Source: Comamonadaceae bacterium M7527
GTDB lineage: Bacteria > Pseudomonadota > Gammaproteobacteria > Burkholderiales > Burkholderiaceae_C
DNA length: 64,000 nucleotides
Assembly: GCA_021044545.1 (NCBI GenBank)
Contig: CP087990.1
Span: 1,922,001-1,986,000, forward strand
Direction of reading: 5' to 3'
Shown: positions 1 to 7,709 of the stretch, one piece after another
Layout: every line of letters begins with the position of its first letter
How positions within the stretch are numbered: position 1 is the first letter of the stretch
Program-made: the position numbers and the translations under genes
Notes under the pieces: generated by a model
What the model was told of the DNA's origin: nothing
Database searches by the model: none
Seen by the model: the letters and a program-made list of their open reading frames with translations, nothing else

Positions 1-185
1 CACAGCCTTTCCACGTTGCCGAAGTGTTTACAGGCGCGCCTGGTAAGTACGTGTCTTTGGCCGAGACCATTCGCGGCTTCAAGATGATTGCAAATGGCGA
101 GTGCGATGCATTGCCAGAGCAAGCGTTTTACATGGTGGGCACTATCGACGAGGCTTTCGAGAAAGCCAAAAAGATCGCTGCTTAA
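1..185 (+). CDS. atpD: ATP synthase F1 subunit beta, C-terminal fragment
   Basis: The window opens inside this gene; reading from base 3 gives the last 60 residues, ending in a TAA at 183-185. The visible part has the conserved C-terminal stretch of the catalytic beta subunit: FHVAEVFTGAPGKYV, then the ETIRGFK segment and the FYMVG...EAFEKA end. The subunit carries the catalytic nucleotide sites of the F1 sector at the cytoplasmic face of the membrane. It is followed after 79 bases by atpC in the same direction, the usual order at the end of an atp operon. Only the start is missing, because of the window edge. Confidence 0.97.
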   Translation, partial: QPFHVAEVFTGAPGKYVSLAETIRGFKMIANGECDALPEQAFYMVGTIDEAFEKAKKIAA

Positions 186-264
186 TTAGCCGCAACAAAA
201 GGTGAACGCAGCGCTTCAAACCCAGTTTTGCAGCGCTGCAGCTTTCAACGATTAAGGACACATC

Positions 265-681
265 ATGAGCGCCATACAGGTAGACGTGGTTAGCGCCGAA
301 GAGCAAATCTTCAGTGGTCATGCCAAGTTTGTAGCCTTGCCCGGTGAATCCGGTGAGTTGGGTATTTTGCCCGGCCACACGCCTTTGATTACCCGCATCA
401 AACCAGGCTCAGTTCGTATTGAGTTGGTCGATGGTGGTCAAGAGTTTGTGTTCGTGGCTGGCGGCATTCTTGAAGTGCAGCCACACTGCGTAACCGTATT
501 GAGCGATACGGCCATTCGCGGCAAGGACCTGGACGAAACACGCGCAGAAGCGGCGCGCCAAGCGGCGCAAGAAGCCATTAAAAACGCCAAGAGCGAAGTG
601 GATGTTGCATCCGCCCAAGCCGAATTGGCTGTGTTGGCTGCGCAAATAACTGCCTTGCGCCGTTACCGCGGCAACAAGTAA
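265..681 (+). CDS. atpC: ATP synthase F1 subunit epsilon
   Basis: This 138-residue protein has the usual epsilon-subunit length and layout. An N-terminal beta-sandwich begins MSAIQVDVVSAEEQIFSG and includes the LPGESGELGILPGHTPL motif (about residues 28-45). An alanine-rich helical hairpin follows from about residue 95 to the end. Epsilon sits on the central stalk with gamma and can inhibit ATP hydrolysis. It is the last gene of the operon after atpD, and a strong hairpin terminator begins about 20 bases after its stop. Confidence 0.97.
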   Translation: MSAIQVDVVSAEEQIFSGHAKFVALPGESGELGILPGHTPLITRIKPGSVRIELVDGGQEFVFVAGGILEVQPHCVTVLSDTAIRGKDLDETRAEAARQAAQEAIKNAKSEVDVASAQAELAVLAAQITALRRYRGNK

Positions 682-703
682 AACGGACTTGCGTTTTGCA
701 AAC

Positions 704-740
704 AAGCCGGCTGATTCAACACCAGCCGGCTTTATTATTT
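704..740 (+). terminator. Rho-independent terminator of the atp operon
   Basis: A perfect 9-bp stem (AAGCCGGCT at 704-712 with AGCCGGCTT at 724-732) encloses an 11-base loop and is followed by the T-rich run TTTATTATTT. It lies just after atpC. It also argues against starting the next gene at an in-frame GTG/ATG-like codon upstream of 767, since that start would sit before the hairpin. Confidence 0.85.
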
Positions 741-766
741 GTAACCCGTCTTCCAAGATTCAAGCC

Positions 767-1225
767 ATGCCAAAGCCTAGCCACTTATTAGCGACCCCTG
801 ACGACGTGGAAAACGCGTTTTATGAAGGTCTGCAGCACGCCAACATAGAGCAAGTCATGGCGTGCTGGGCGGATGACGAAGACCTTGTTTGCATACCGCC
901 TGGGGGCGAGCCAGTGCACGGCTTGCAAGCCATTACACAGTTGTTTACCGACTTGCTGGCGAACGGTCCCATTGGTGTGCGTGCCATGCATACCCACAAA
1001 ACGCAATCACTGGCGCATGCCATTCACACGGTTACCGAGCACGTGACGGTCATGACAGATGACGGCGAGGCCATTGCCCAGTTGTATGCGCTGAATGTGT
1101 TTCACAAAACCCCGCAAGGTTGGCGCCTGGTGGCACACCACACCAGCCCCGGCCATTTAACCGAAATGACCAGCCAGCCTTTGAGCGCCGGCGGGCTTGG
1201 CACAGGCTCTAGCGCCTTGCACTAA
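767..1225 (+). CDS. SnoaL-like / NTF2-fold protein
   Basis: A 152-residue protein starting MPKPSHLLATPDDVENAFYE. The pattern of an N-terminal helix pair, a charged WADDEDLVCIPPGGEP turn and a C-terminal strand set ending in GWRLVAHHTSP is typical of the SnoaL-like/NTF2 fold (DUF4440/SnoaL_3 type). These small cone-shaped domains bind or convert small ligands, and the substrate here is unknown. The ATG at 767 is chosen because the reading frame upstream runs through the atp terminator. The YheT-like hydrolase follows 8 bases after the stop and is probably co-transcribed. Confidence 0.75.
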   Translation: MPKPSHLLATPDDVENAFYEGLQHANIEQVMACWADDEDLVCIPPGGEPVHGLQAITQLFTDLLANGPIGVRAMHTHKTQSLAHAIHTVTEHVTVMTDDGEAIAQLYALNVFHKTPQGWRLVAHHTSPGHLTEMTSQPLSAGGLGTGSSALH

Positions 1226-1233
1226 GCGCACCA

Positions 1234-2298
1234 GTGGCCAACACGCCAAAGGGTAATGCGCAGTGGGGCTATCAGGCGCCGCCGCTTCTTCCAGGTGGCC
1301 ATGTGCAAACCATATGGGCAGCCAAGTGCGCGGGTTACTGGCCTGTTGTAGGCTGCGCCCCAGACTTGGGTGCTGATTCTGCGCTGCATTGGACACGCCA
1401 GCGTTGGGTCACGCCAGATCAGGACTTCATAGACGTTGACCACCTGGCAGACACACAGGCACAAGCCAGTGCGCCACTGTTGGTGTTGTTTCACGGCTTG
1501 GAAGGGTCACGCGCCAGCCACTATGTACAAGCCACAGCAAGGGTTTGCAAACAAATGGGTTGGCGCATGATGTTGGCCCACTTCAGGGGCTGCTCTGGCG
1601 AGATCAATATTGCACCAAGGGCTTACCACTCAGGCGATCACGCCGAGATTGACTGGATACTCAAACGCGCAGCCGCTATTGCGCCGACCGCACCCACGTT
1701 TGCCATGGGTATTTCGCTGGGCGGCAATGCGTTGATGCACTGGGCCGCGCGCGCCGGTGCAAAGGCCAGGGAAACCGTGCAGGCTATAGCAAGCGTGTGC
1801 GCCCCGTTGGACTTGGTGGCGTCTGGCTTGCATATCGGCAAAGGCTTTAACAAGCATGTTTATACACGCATGTTTTTGTCCACCATGCGACCTAAAGCCA
1901 TTGCCAAAGCACAGCAGTATCCCGGCTTGTTTGACCTTGATGCCTCACTCAAGGCGCGTACCTTGTTTGAGTTTGACAACGTATTCACTGCGCCCTTGCA
2001 TGGCTTTAAAGATGTGATGGACTACTGGAGCCGCGCATCGGCCAAGCCCTTAATGCGTGATGTAGCCCTGCCAGCGCTGGCGCTCAATGCGCGCAATGAT
2101 CCGTTTATGCCGGCCAGCAGTTTGCCCAGCCGCGCCGATGTCAGCGAGCGGGTCACATTGTGGCAACCCGATACAGGAGGCCATGTGGGCTTTGTACGAA
2201 CGGAGCGTTGGTGGCGTCTGCCTGGTCACGTAGCCGCTATGCCCAGTGCGGTCATTGACTGGCTTGCACACCAACTGGACGCAGGCACAGTACAGTAA
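1234..2298 (+). CDS. YheT-family alpha/beta-fold hydrolase
   Basis: A 354-residue alpha/beta hydrolase of the YheT/COG0429 group, starting at GTG. Visible marks are PLLPGGHVQTIWA near residue 20, the oxyanion-loop HGLEGS at 88-93, the nucleophile elbow GISLGGNAL with Ser161, a later NARNDPFMP segment around the acid residue, and the C-terminal GGHVGF with the catalytic His. Members act as esterases on poorly defined substrates. The gene sits 8 bases after the SnoaL-like gene and 4 bases before a hypothetical gene, so the three look like one transcript. Confidence 0.88.
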   Translation: MANTPKGNAQWGYQAPPLLPGGHVQTIWAAKCAGYWPVVGCAPDLGADSALHWTRQRWVTPDQDFIDVDHLADTQAQASAPLLVLFHGLEGSRASHYVQATARVCKQMGWRMMLAHFRGCSGEINIAPRAYHSGDHAEIDWILKRAAAIAPTAPTFAMGISLGGNALMHWAARAGAKARETVQAIASVCAPLDLVASGLHIGKGFNKHVYTRMFLSTMRPKAIAKAQQYPGLFDLDASLKARTLFEFDNVFTAPLHGFKDVMDYWSRASAKPLMRDVALPALALNARNDPFMPASSLPSRADVSERVTLWQPDTGGHVGFVRTERWWRLPGHVAAMPSAVIDWLAHQLDAGTVQ

Positions 2299-2302
2299 GC
2301 CC

Positions 2303-2851
2303 ATGGACACTGTCGTTAAAAAAGCCATGGCCAAGTGGCCAAATGTGCCCAATTGCTACGGCTGGTTGGGGTTGAGCGCGCGCGGGGACTGGTATATGCG
2401 CGATGAAGCAGCGCAAGCGGCTGGGCCTTTCATGGGCGACGGCGCCAATGCGAGTTCAAAGGGATCGCGCTTGCAGCACGACAAACTGATTGCCTTTATT
2501 GCGCGCAACTACGCGTGCGATGAAAGCGGCCAATGGTATTTTCAAAATGGCCCACAGCGTGTATTTGTGGAGCTTGAGACCACACCACTGATCGCCAGAT
2601 TGTTGCCCAACAACAGCGTGGTGGCGCACACTGGCGAGCCGCTGAATGTGCAACGCTGCTTGATAGACGAGGCTGGCCATTTGTACTTGGACTGCAACCA
2701 AGGGTTGGCCAGGCTGCACACCCAAGATCTCGTTGGCGCGCTGCCTTTGGTAGAGCAGGGACTGTGGGTGCCTCAAGACGCACAGGCGCAGCAGTTACCC
2801 AAACGGTTTGAATATTGTCTAAGCCCCTTGGCGCGAAGCGCCACCGCTTAA
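2303..2851 (+). CDS. Conserved hypothetical protein (DUF2946/DUF2944-like)
   Basis: A 182-residue soluble protein starting MDTVVKKAMAKWPNVPNCYG. I see no signal peptide or membrane segment. It has a GWLGLSARGDWYMRDE motif, a segment of the type SRLQHDKLIAFIARNY, and a Gln/Phe-rich QWYFQNGPQRVFVELE stretch. It resembles an uncharacterised proteobacterial DUF family commonly found beside YheT genes, but I cannot name the function. The ATG at 2303 lies 4 bases after the hydrolase stop; an upstream in-frame codon would overlap the hydrolase by about 50 bases and is less likely. A terminator follows at 2875-2900. Confidence 0.7.
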   Translation: MDTVVKKAMAKWPNVPNCYGWLGLSARGDWYMRDEAAQAAGPFMGDGANASSKGSRLQHDKLIAFIARNYACDESGQWYFQNGPQRVFVELETTPLIARLLPNNSVVAHTGEPLNVQRCLIDEAGHLYLDCNQGLARLHTQDLVGALPLVEQGLWVPQDAQAQQLPKRFEYCLSPLARSATA

Positions 2852-2874
2852 AAGTGGCTTGTAGCCGCACACAA

Positions 2875-2900
2875 AAAAGCCACCTCGTTAGGTGGCTTTT
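2875..2900. terminator. Bidirectional Rho-independent terminator
   Basis: AAAAGCCACCT and AGGTGGCTTTT form an 11-bp stem around a CGTT loop. T-runs flank it on both strands (four on plus, six on minus). It lies between two convergent transcripts, the hypothetical gene ending at 2851 and the cytochrome c gene ending at 2937. Confidence 0.88.
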
Positions 2901-2936
2901 CAGTGAGGCCAGGCCTTAGCTGCGCATCAACAAGGT

Positions 2937-3449
2937 TTACTGCGCTGCTGCCTCAGCTGGCTTTTGCGGCACGGCGAATGCGGCGCCAACTTCGTTGGCC
3001 ATGTACACCACAGCGCGTCCGATTTCCAAGTCGTTGTACTCACCACCGCCTTGCGCACCCATGGCGCCCTTGCCTTTGAGTGCATGCTGCAGCAACAAGT
3101 CGTAGCCTTGGCCCAAACGGGCAGACCACGCACCAACGTCGCCAAAGATGGGCGCGCCAGCTGCGCCGGATGTGTGACAAGCCGCACATTGCCCAGCGTA
3201 CACTTCAGCGCCTTCACGCAACGGACGATTGGCATCGCGAATTTCGACAGTGCCAACGCGCTGAATGCGCTTGGCCACGGCCAACTCGGTGTTATCGGCG
3301 CCAGCGCTGGGCTTGTCACCAGACGTCACGTACATCACAAGACCGATAATGATGAACACCGGTGCGACAAACGAAAAGAATGACAACCAAGCCAATTGGC
3401 CTGGTGTTTTAACTGGACCAGTGTGGTGCTCTTGCGTTTTATCGCTCAT
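2937..3449 (-). CDS. Membrane-anchored cytochrome c5 family protein
   Basis: A 170-residue class I c-type cytochrome. A hydrophobic anchor spans about residues 20-42, with no cleavable signal evident. A linker follows, then a haem domain with CAACH at residues 88-92 and a KGKGAMGAQGG segment whose Met130 fits the axial ligand of the c5 group. It should face the periplasm and carry electrons, probably to a terminal oxidase. It is transcribed alone toward the shared terminator at 2875-2900. Confidence 0.88.
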   Translation of the reverse strand: MSDKTQEHHTGPVKTPGQLAWLSFFSFVAPVFIIIGLVMYVTSGDKPSAGADNTELAVAKRIQRVGTVEIRDANRPLREGAEVYAGQCAACHTSGAAGAPIFGDVGAWSARLGQGYDLLLQHALKGKGAMGAQGGGEYNDLEIGRAVVYMANEVGAAFAVPQKPAEAAAQ

Positions 3450-3609
3450 GGCTTCCTCATCACAAAAAAAGTTGGGCTTGGTTATTGGAGCGCAGCGCCA
3501 GGCGCTACGGCATCAGTGCAACCTCGCATTATAGCCGCCCAAGCTGTCAACTGCGGGCAAACCCTTGTGCCGCCTGTCCCACTGATAGAATGCCCTGCAC
3601 CAACAGCAT

Positions 3610-3685
3610 GCGGCTGTAGCTCAGTGGATAGAGTATTGGCCTCCGAAGCCAAGGGTCGTGGGTTCGATCCCCGCCAGCCGCACCA
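3610..3685 (+). tRNA. tRNA-Arg (anticodon CCG)
   Basis: The 76-base cloverleaf has acceptor GCGGCTG pairing with CAGCCGC, D arm TAGCTCAGTGGATAGAG, anticodon loop CTCCGAA between TTGGC and GCCAA, T arm GTGGGTTCGATCCCCGC, and an encoded CCA at 3683-3685. The anticodon CCG reads the arginine codon CGG. It stands alone between the cytochrome c gene and the Liv-type operon. Confidence 0.97.
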
Positions 3686-3752
3686 TTCGCTGTACACTCG
3701 CCTGCGATTATTAGAGCGGCTAAAGGGCCATTAATCCCACTGACTCACGGGA

Positions 3753-3888
3753 AGACCCTTAGAAGCCGGGTCTGCGAAAGTAGATAAACTAATAATTAGC
3801 GTTTTAGGCAGGCTGGTGTTTGTGTACGCAGACATTGTGTCTGCCACGCGTGTACCCTCGTTCAACGCAAGAGCTCGCTTCTCTTGCG
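3753..3888 (+). promoter_or_regulatory. Hairpin-rich leader upstream of the amino acid ABC operon
   Basis: Three inverted repeats lie between the tRNA and the solute-binding-protein gene: AGACCC/GGGTCT (3753-3773, 9-base loop), GCAGACA-TTG-TGTCTGC (3828-3844) and CGCAAGAG/CTCTTGCG (3866-3888, 7-base loop). The last ends 23 bases before the start codon. They could be operator sites or RNA structures in a leader. I could not identify a convincing -35/-10 pair, and no known riboswitch class is recognised. Confidence 0.4.
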
Positions 3889-3911
3889 CCAATTATTCCT
3901 AAGGATTTAGC

Positions 3912-5096
3912 ATGAAGAAGATTCTCACGGCTACCGCCGTTGCAGCAGCGCTCATTTCGGGTGCCGCACAAGCTGACAACATCAAAATTGGTGTTGCTCT
4001 CGGTTTCACTGGCCCTGCCGAATCTTTGGCTCCTGCCATGGCTTCCGGTGCCGAGTTGGCCCTAAAAGAAGCCAGCGACAGCGGTGCGTTTTTGGGTGGC
4101 ACTACCATTACGCCTGTGCGTGCTGACAGCACATGTATTGATGCCGCAGCTGCAACAGCCGCTGCCGAGCGCTTGGTCAGCTCAGAAGGCGTGAAGGCTT
4201 TGATCGGCGGCCTGTGCTCAGGCGCAACAACAGCGATGTTGCAAAACGTAGCCATGCCAAAAGGCGTGTTGCAGTTTTCACCTTCTGCCACATCACCAGC
4301 ACTGACCACAATTGCTGACAATGACTTGTTCTTCCGCGCTTCACCATCTGACGCGCGTCAGGGCCAAATCATTGCCCAAATGCTGAAAGAAAAAGGCATC
4401 AAGTCAGCCGCATTGACATACACCAACAACGACTACGGCAAGGGCTTGGCGGACAGCATCAAGACCAACGTTGAAGCGACTGGCGGTAAGATCACCATTT
4501 ACGCATCGCACGAAGACGGCAAGGGTGACTACACCGCTGAAGTGGGCGCGTTGGCATCAGCCGGCGGCGATATTTTGATTGTTGCGGGTTACCTGGACCA
4601 AGGTGGTCGCGGCATCATCCGCTCAGCCTTGGACACAGGCGCGTTTGAACGCTTCTTCTTGCCAGACGCCATGATTGGTGAGAGCCTGACCAAAGCCATT
4701 GGCAAAGGTTTGAATGGCTCTGTCGGTGTGGTACCCGGTACAGACAGCCCAGGCGCCAAGTTGTACGAAGCGCTCACCGCGAAAGCTGGCTTCAAGAACG
4801 GTCCTTACTCACCAGAGTCATACGACGCAGCAGCACTGACCGTGCTGGCCATGCAAGCTGCCAAGTCAACCGACAGCGCCAAGGTAAAAGCCAAAGTGTT
4901 TGACGTTGCCAACGCACCAGGCGTAAAAATCTTCCCAGGCGAAATCGCAAAAGCATTGGGTATCTTGGCTAAGGGCGGCGACATTGACTACGTGGGCGCA
5001 TCGGCTGTCGAGTTGATTGCTCCTGGCGAAAGCGCTGGTAGCTACCGCGAAATCGTGGTTAAAGATCAAACAATCACAACCGTCGGCTACCGTTAA
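3912..5096 (+). CDS. Branched-chain-type amino acid ABC transporter, periplasmic substrate-binding protein
   Basis: A 394-residue type I periplasmic binding protein (LivK/peripla_BP_6 type). A clear signal peptide of about 21 residues ends in the cleavage motif AQA-D, and the mature protein starts DNIKIGVALGFTGPAESLAP. Two lobes follow, with a Cys pair at STCID and GGLCSG that may form the usual disulfide. An AAGGAT ribosome site precedes the ATG. Four further transporter genes follow. The ligand cannot be read from the sequence; Leu/Ile/Val is the default but other amino acids, amides or urea-like compounds are possible. Confidence 0.9.
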   Translation: MKKILTATAVAAALISGAAQADNIKIGVALGFTGPAESLAPAMASGAELALKEASDSGAFLGGTTITPVRADSTCIDAAAATAAAERLVSSEGVKALIGGLCSGATTAMLQNVAMPKGVLQFSPSATSPALTTIADNDLFFRASPSDARQGQIIAQMLKEKGIKSAALTYTNNDYGKGLADSIKTNVEATGGKITIYASHEDGKGDYTAEVGALASAGGDILIVAGYLDQGGRGIIRSALDTGAFERFFLPDAMIGESLTKAIGKGLNGSVGVVPGTDSPGAKLYEALTAKAGFKNGPYSPESYDAAALTVLAMQAAKSTDSAKVKAKVFDVANAPGVKIFPGEIAKALGILAKGGDIDYVGASAVELIAPGESAGSYREIVVKDQTITTVGYR

Positions 5097-5159
5097 TCGG
5101 TCAGCTGCTATTGTTGACATGCGCAGCGGGCTGTAAGGCCTGCGCGCTCAAAACGCAAC

Positions 5160-5186
5160 ACGGCCCCGCTTTACGGCGAGGGCCGT
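5160..5186 (+). terminator. Attenuating hairpin between the binding-protein and transporter genes
   Basis: ACGGCCC (5160-5166) pairs with GGGCCGT (5180-5186) around a 13-base loop, followed by TTGCTTT. It sits in the 103-base gap after the binding-protein gene. Such structures often stop part of transcription or protect upstream mRNA, so that the binding protein is made in excess over the membrane parts. That role is inferred from position. Confidence 0.5.
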
Positions 5187-5199
5187 TTGCTTTATCCCC

Positions 5200-5991
5200 A
5201 TGATCCAAATTAAAAACCTCAAGATGCAGTTTGGCGGCATACATGCCGTTGACGATGTGTCATTGACGCTTGAAACAGGCCGTATTACGGGGCTGATTGG
5301 CCCAAACGGTGCGGGTAAAACCACGCTGTTCAACGTGATCGCAGGCCACTACAAGCCTACCAGTGGGCAGGTGCTGTTAGACGGCGAAGACATCACGGGT
5401 TTGGCACCACATGACTTGTTTGCCAAGGGTATGTTGCGTACCTTTCAAATTGCCCATGAGTTCTCTACGCTGACCGTGCGTGAAAACCTCATGATGGTGC
5501 CTGGCAACCAGTCTGGCGAAAGCCTTATAGACACGTGGTTGCGTCCAGCGCGCGTGCGTCAGGAAGAAGAGGCTGTGCGTGCCAAGGCCGACGACGTCAT
5601 AAAGTTTTTAGAAATCAGCCATGTGGCTGACGAGCTGGCAGGCAACTTATCTGGTGGTCAAAAGAAGCTGCTTGAGCTGGGTCGCACCATGATGACAGAC
5701 GCCAAAATTGTGTTTTTGGACGAAGTGGGCGCCGGCGTTAATCGCACCTTGCTCAACACCCTTGGCGACGCCATCGTGCGTTTGAACCAAGAGCGCGGCT
5801 ATACGTTTTGCATGATCGAACACGACATGGACTTTATTGGTCGCCTGTGTGAGTCCGTCATTGTGATGGCAGAAGGCCGCGTATTGGCGCAAGGCACAGC
5901 CGCAGAAGTCACCTCTAATGAGCAGGTGATTGAGGCCTACCTGGGCCGAGGCTTGAAAAACAAACCAGAGAAAACAGGAGCGGCTGCATGA
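5200..5991 (+). CDS. livG: Branched-chain-type amino acid ABC transporter ATPase, LivG type
   Basis: A 263-residue ATP-binding subunit. Walker A GPNGAGKT is at 34-41, the signature LSGGQKK at 150-156, and Walker B IVFLDE at 170-175, with the H-loop His in MIEHDMDF. The residue after the Walker B Glu is Val (DEVGAGVN) where most ABC ATPases have Pro; the catalytic residues are intact. LivG and LivF form the nucleotide-binding dimer under the LivHM channel. Its stop overlaps the livF start by 4 bases, so translation is coupled. Confidence 0.93.
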   Translation: MIQIKNLKMQFGGIHAVDDVSLTLETGRITGLIGPNGAGKTTLFNVIAGHYKPTSGQVLLDGEDITGLAPHDLFAKGMLRTFQIAHEFSTLTVRENLMMVPGNQSGESLIDTWLRPARVRQEEEAVRAKADDVIKFLEISHVADELAGNLSGGQKKLLELGRTMMTDAKIVFLDEVGAGVNRTLLNTLGDAIVRLNQERGYTFCMIEHDMDFIGRLCESVIVMAEGRVLAQGTAAEVTSNEQVIEAYLGRGLKNKPEKTGAAA

Positions 5992-6692
5992 GCATCCTGA
6001 TAGGACAAGACATGACCGGCGGCTACGGCGGCGCGGACATTCTGAACGGCTGCACCATTGCGGTAGACCGCGGCGAAATCGCCGTGATTGTGGGGCCCAA
6101 CGGCGCGGGTAAATCAACCGCCATGAAAGCCTTGTTTGGCATGCTGAACCTGCGCTCGGGCTCAGTGCAGCTCGATGGGCAAGACATCATGAGCCTTAGC
6201 CCGCAAGACCGCGTGGCCCGTGGCATGGGTTTTGTGCCGCAAACCAACAACGTTTTTACTTCCATGTCTGTGGAAGAAAACCTGGAGATGGGCGCCTTTT
6301 TGCGCACCGATGACTTTCAGGACACCATCGCGCAAATTTACGAGTTGTTTCCCATACTGAAACAAAAGCGCAAACAGCCTGCGGGCCAGTTGTCAGGCGG
6401 CCAGCGCCAGCAAGTGGCCGTTGGCCGCGCGCTGATGACGCAGCCCAAAGTGCTCATGCTTGATGAGCCCACCGCAGGCGTGTCGCCCATTGTGATGGAC
6501 GAATTGTTTGACCGCATCATTGAAATTGCGCGCACTGGCATTGCCATTTTGATGGTGGAACAAAACGCACGCCAGGCACTCAACATTGCCGACAAAGGTT
6601 ATGTGTTGGTGCAGGGTACAAACCGCTTTACCGATACCGGCGAAGCATTAATGGCAAACCCTGAGGTTCGCCGCACATTTTTAGGAGGCTGA
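5988..6692 (+). CDS. livF: Branched-chain-type amino acid ABC transporter ATPase, LivF type
   Basis: A 234-residue ATPase with Walker A GPNGAGKS at 36-43, signature LSGGQRQ starting at 135, and Walker B VLMLDEP at 155-161. A FVPQTNNVF segment around the Q-loop is typical of LivF. It starts in an ATGA overlap with livG and is followed by the permease gene after 3 bases. The protein works as the second half of the cytoplasmic ATPase pair. Confidence 0.93.
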   Translation: MSILIGQDMTGGYGGADILNGCTIAVDRGEIAVIVGPNGAGKSTAMKALFGMLNLRSGSVQLDGQDIMSLSPQDRVARGMGFVPQTNNVFTSMSVEENLEMGAFLRTDDFQDTIAQIYELFPILKQKRKQPAGQLSGGQRQQVAVGRALMTQPKVLMLDEPTAGVSPIVMDELFDRIIEIARTGIAILMVEQNARQALNIADKGYVLVQGTNRFTDTGEALMANPEVRRTFLGG

Positions 6693-6695
6693 TCT

Positions 6696-7709
6696 ATGCA
6701 CGACATACTCAATGCGTTTGTGCTGCTCAGCAACTTCGTGATTGTTCCAGCAGCAGCGTATGGCAGCCAGCTGGCGCTGGGCGCGCTGGGCGTGACCCTG
6801 GTTTATGGCATTTTGCGCTTTTCAAACTTTGCGCATGGCGACACCATGGCTTTCGGCACCATGGTTGTTATTTTGGTGACCTGGGGCTTTCAGCAAATGG
6901 GCATCAGCATTGAGCCATTGCCTACGGCCTTACTGGCCATACCGTTTGGTATTGTGGTCACCATGTGCTTGGTGTTGCTGTCTGACAAACTGGTGTACAA
7001 GCACCAACGTGAGACGCGCGCTGCGCCCGTTGTGTTTCTTATCTCGTCTATTGGCCTGATGTTTATGCTCAATGGCCTGGTGCGCTTCATCATTGGCACA
7101 GACGACCAGCGCTTTTCAGACGGTGAGCGTTTCATCATTCGCTACAGCGAATTCAAGGAGATGACTGGTCTGGATGAGGGCATTGCCTTTAAAACCAGCC
7201 AAGGTATCACCATAGTGACGGCCATCATTGTGGTGGGCGCTTTGTTTTGGTTTTTGGGACGCACGCGCGCGGGCAAGTCTATGCGTGCCTACTCAGACAA
7301 CGAAGACTTGGCGCTGCTGTCGGGCATCAATCCTGAGCGTGTGGTGATGATCACCTGGATGATTTCTGCCACGTTGGCCACGATTGCAGGCACCTTGTAC
7401 GGCTTAGACAAAGGCTTTAAGCCGTTCACCTATTTTCAGTTGTTACTGCCTATTTTTGCAGCTGCGATTGTGGGTGGTCTGGGCAACCCCTTGGGTGCCA
7501 TTGCAGGCGGTTTCGTGATTGCGTTTTCCGAGGTCACAGTGACCTACGCGTACAAAAAATTCGTGACCTACCTGGTGCCTGATGCTTGGGCGCCTGAGGG
7601 CTTGGCGCAATTGCTGTCAACAGACTACAAGTTTGCAGTCTCGTTTGTCATCATGGTGTTGGTATTGCTGCTGCGACCCACCGGTATTTTTGCGGGGAAA
7701 TCAGTATGA
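6696..7709 (+). CDS. livH: Branched-chain-type amino acid ABC transporter permease, LivH type
   Basis: A 337-residue polytopic inner-membrane protein with about eight hydrophobic segments. LivH signatures visible are the early YGILRFSNFAHGD motif, RAYSDNEDLALLSGIN in the cytoplasmic loop that docks to the ATPase, and AAIVGGLGNPLGAIAGG near the C-terminus. The stop overlaps the livM start by 4 bases. It forms the membrane channel with LivM. Confidence 0.93.
   Translation: MHDILNAFVLLSNFVIVPAAAYGSQLALGALGVTLVYGILRFSNFAHGDTMAFGTMVVILVTWGFQQMGISIEPLPTALLAIPFGIVVTMCLVLLSDKLVYKHQRETRAAPVVFLISSIGLMFMLNGLVRFIIGTDDQRFSDGERFIIRYSEFKEMTGLDEGIAFKTSQGITIVTAIIVVGALFWFLGRTRAGKSMRAYSDNEDLALLSGINPERVVMITWMISATLATIAGTLYGLDKGFKPFTYFQLLLPIFAAAIVGGLGNPLGAIAGGFVIAFSEVTVTYAYKKFVTYLVPDAWAPEGLAQLLSTDYKFAVSFVIMVLVLLLRPTGIFAGKSV

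Noticed and set aside
3396..3734. Open frame across the cytochrome c start and tRNA-Arg
   Set aside because: It overlaps a clear tRNA gene and the promoter side of the cytochrome gene and resembles no protein family.
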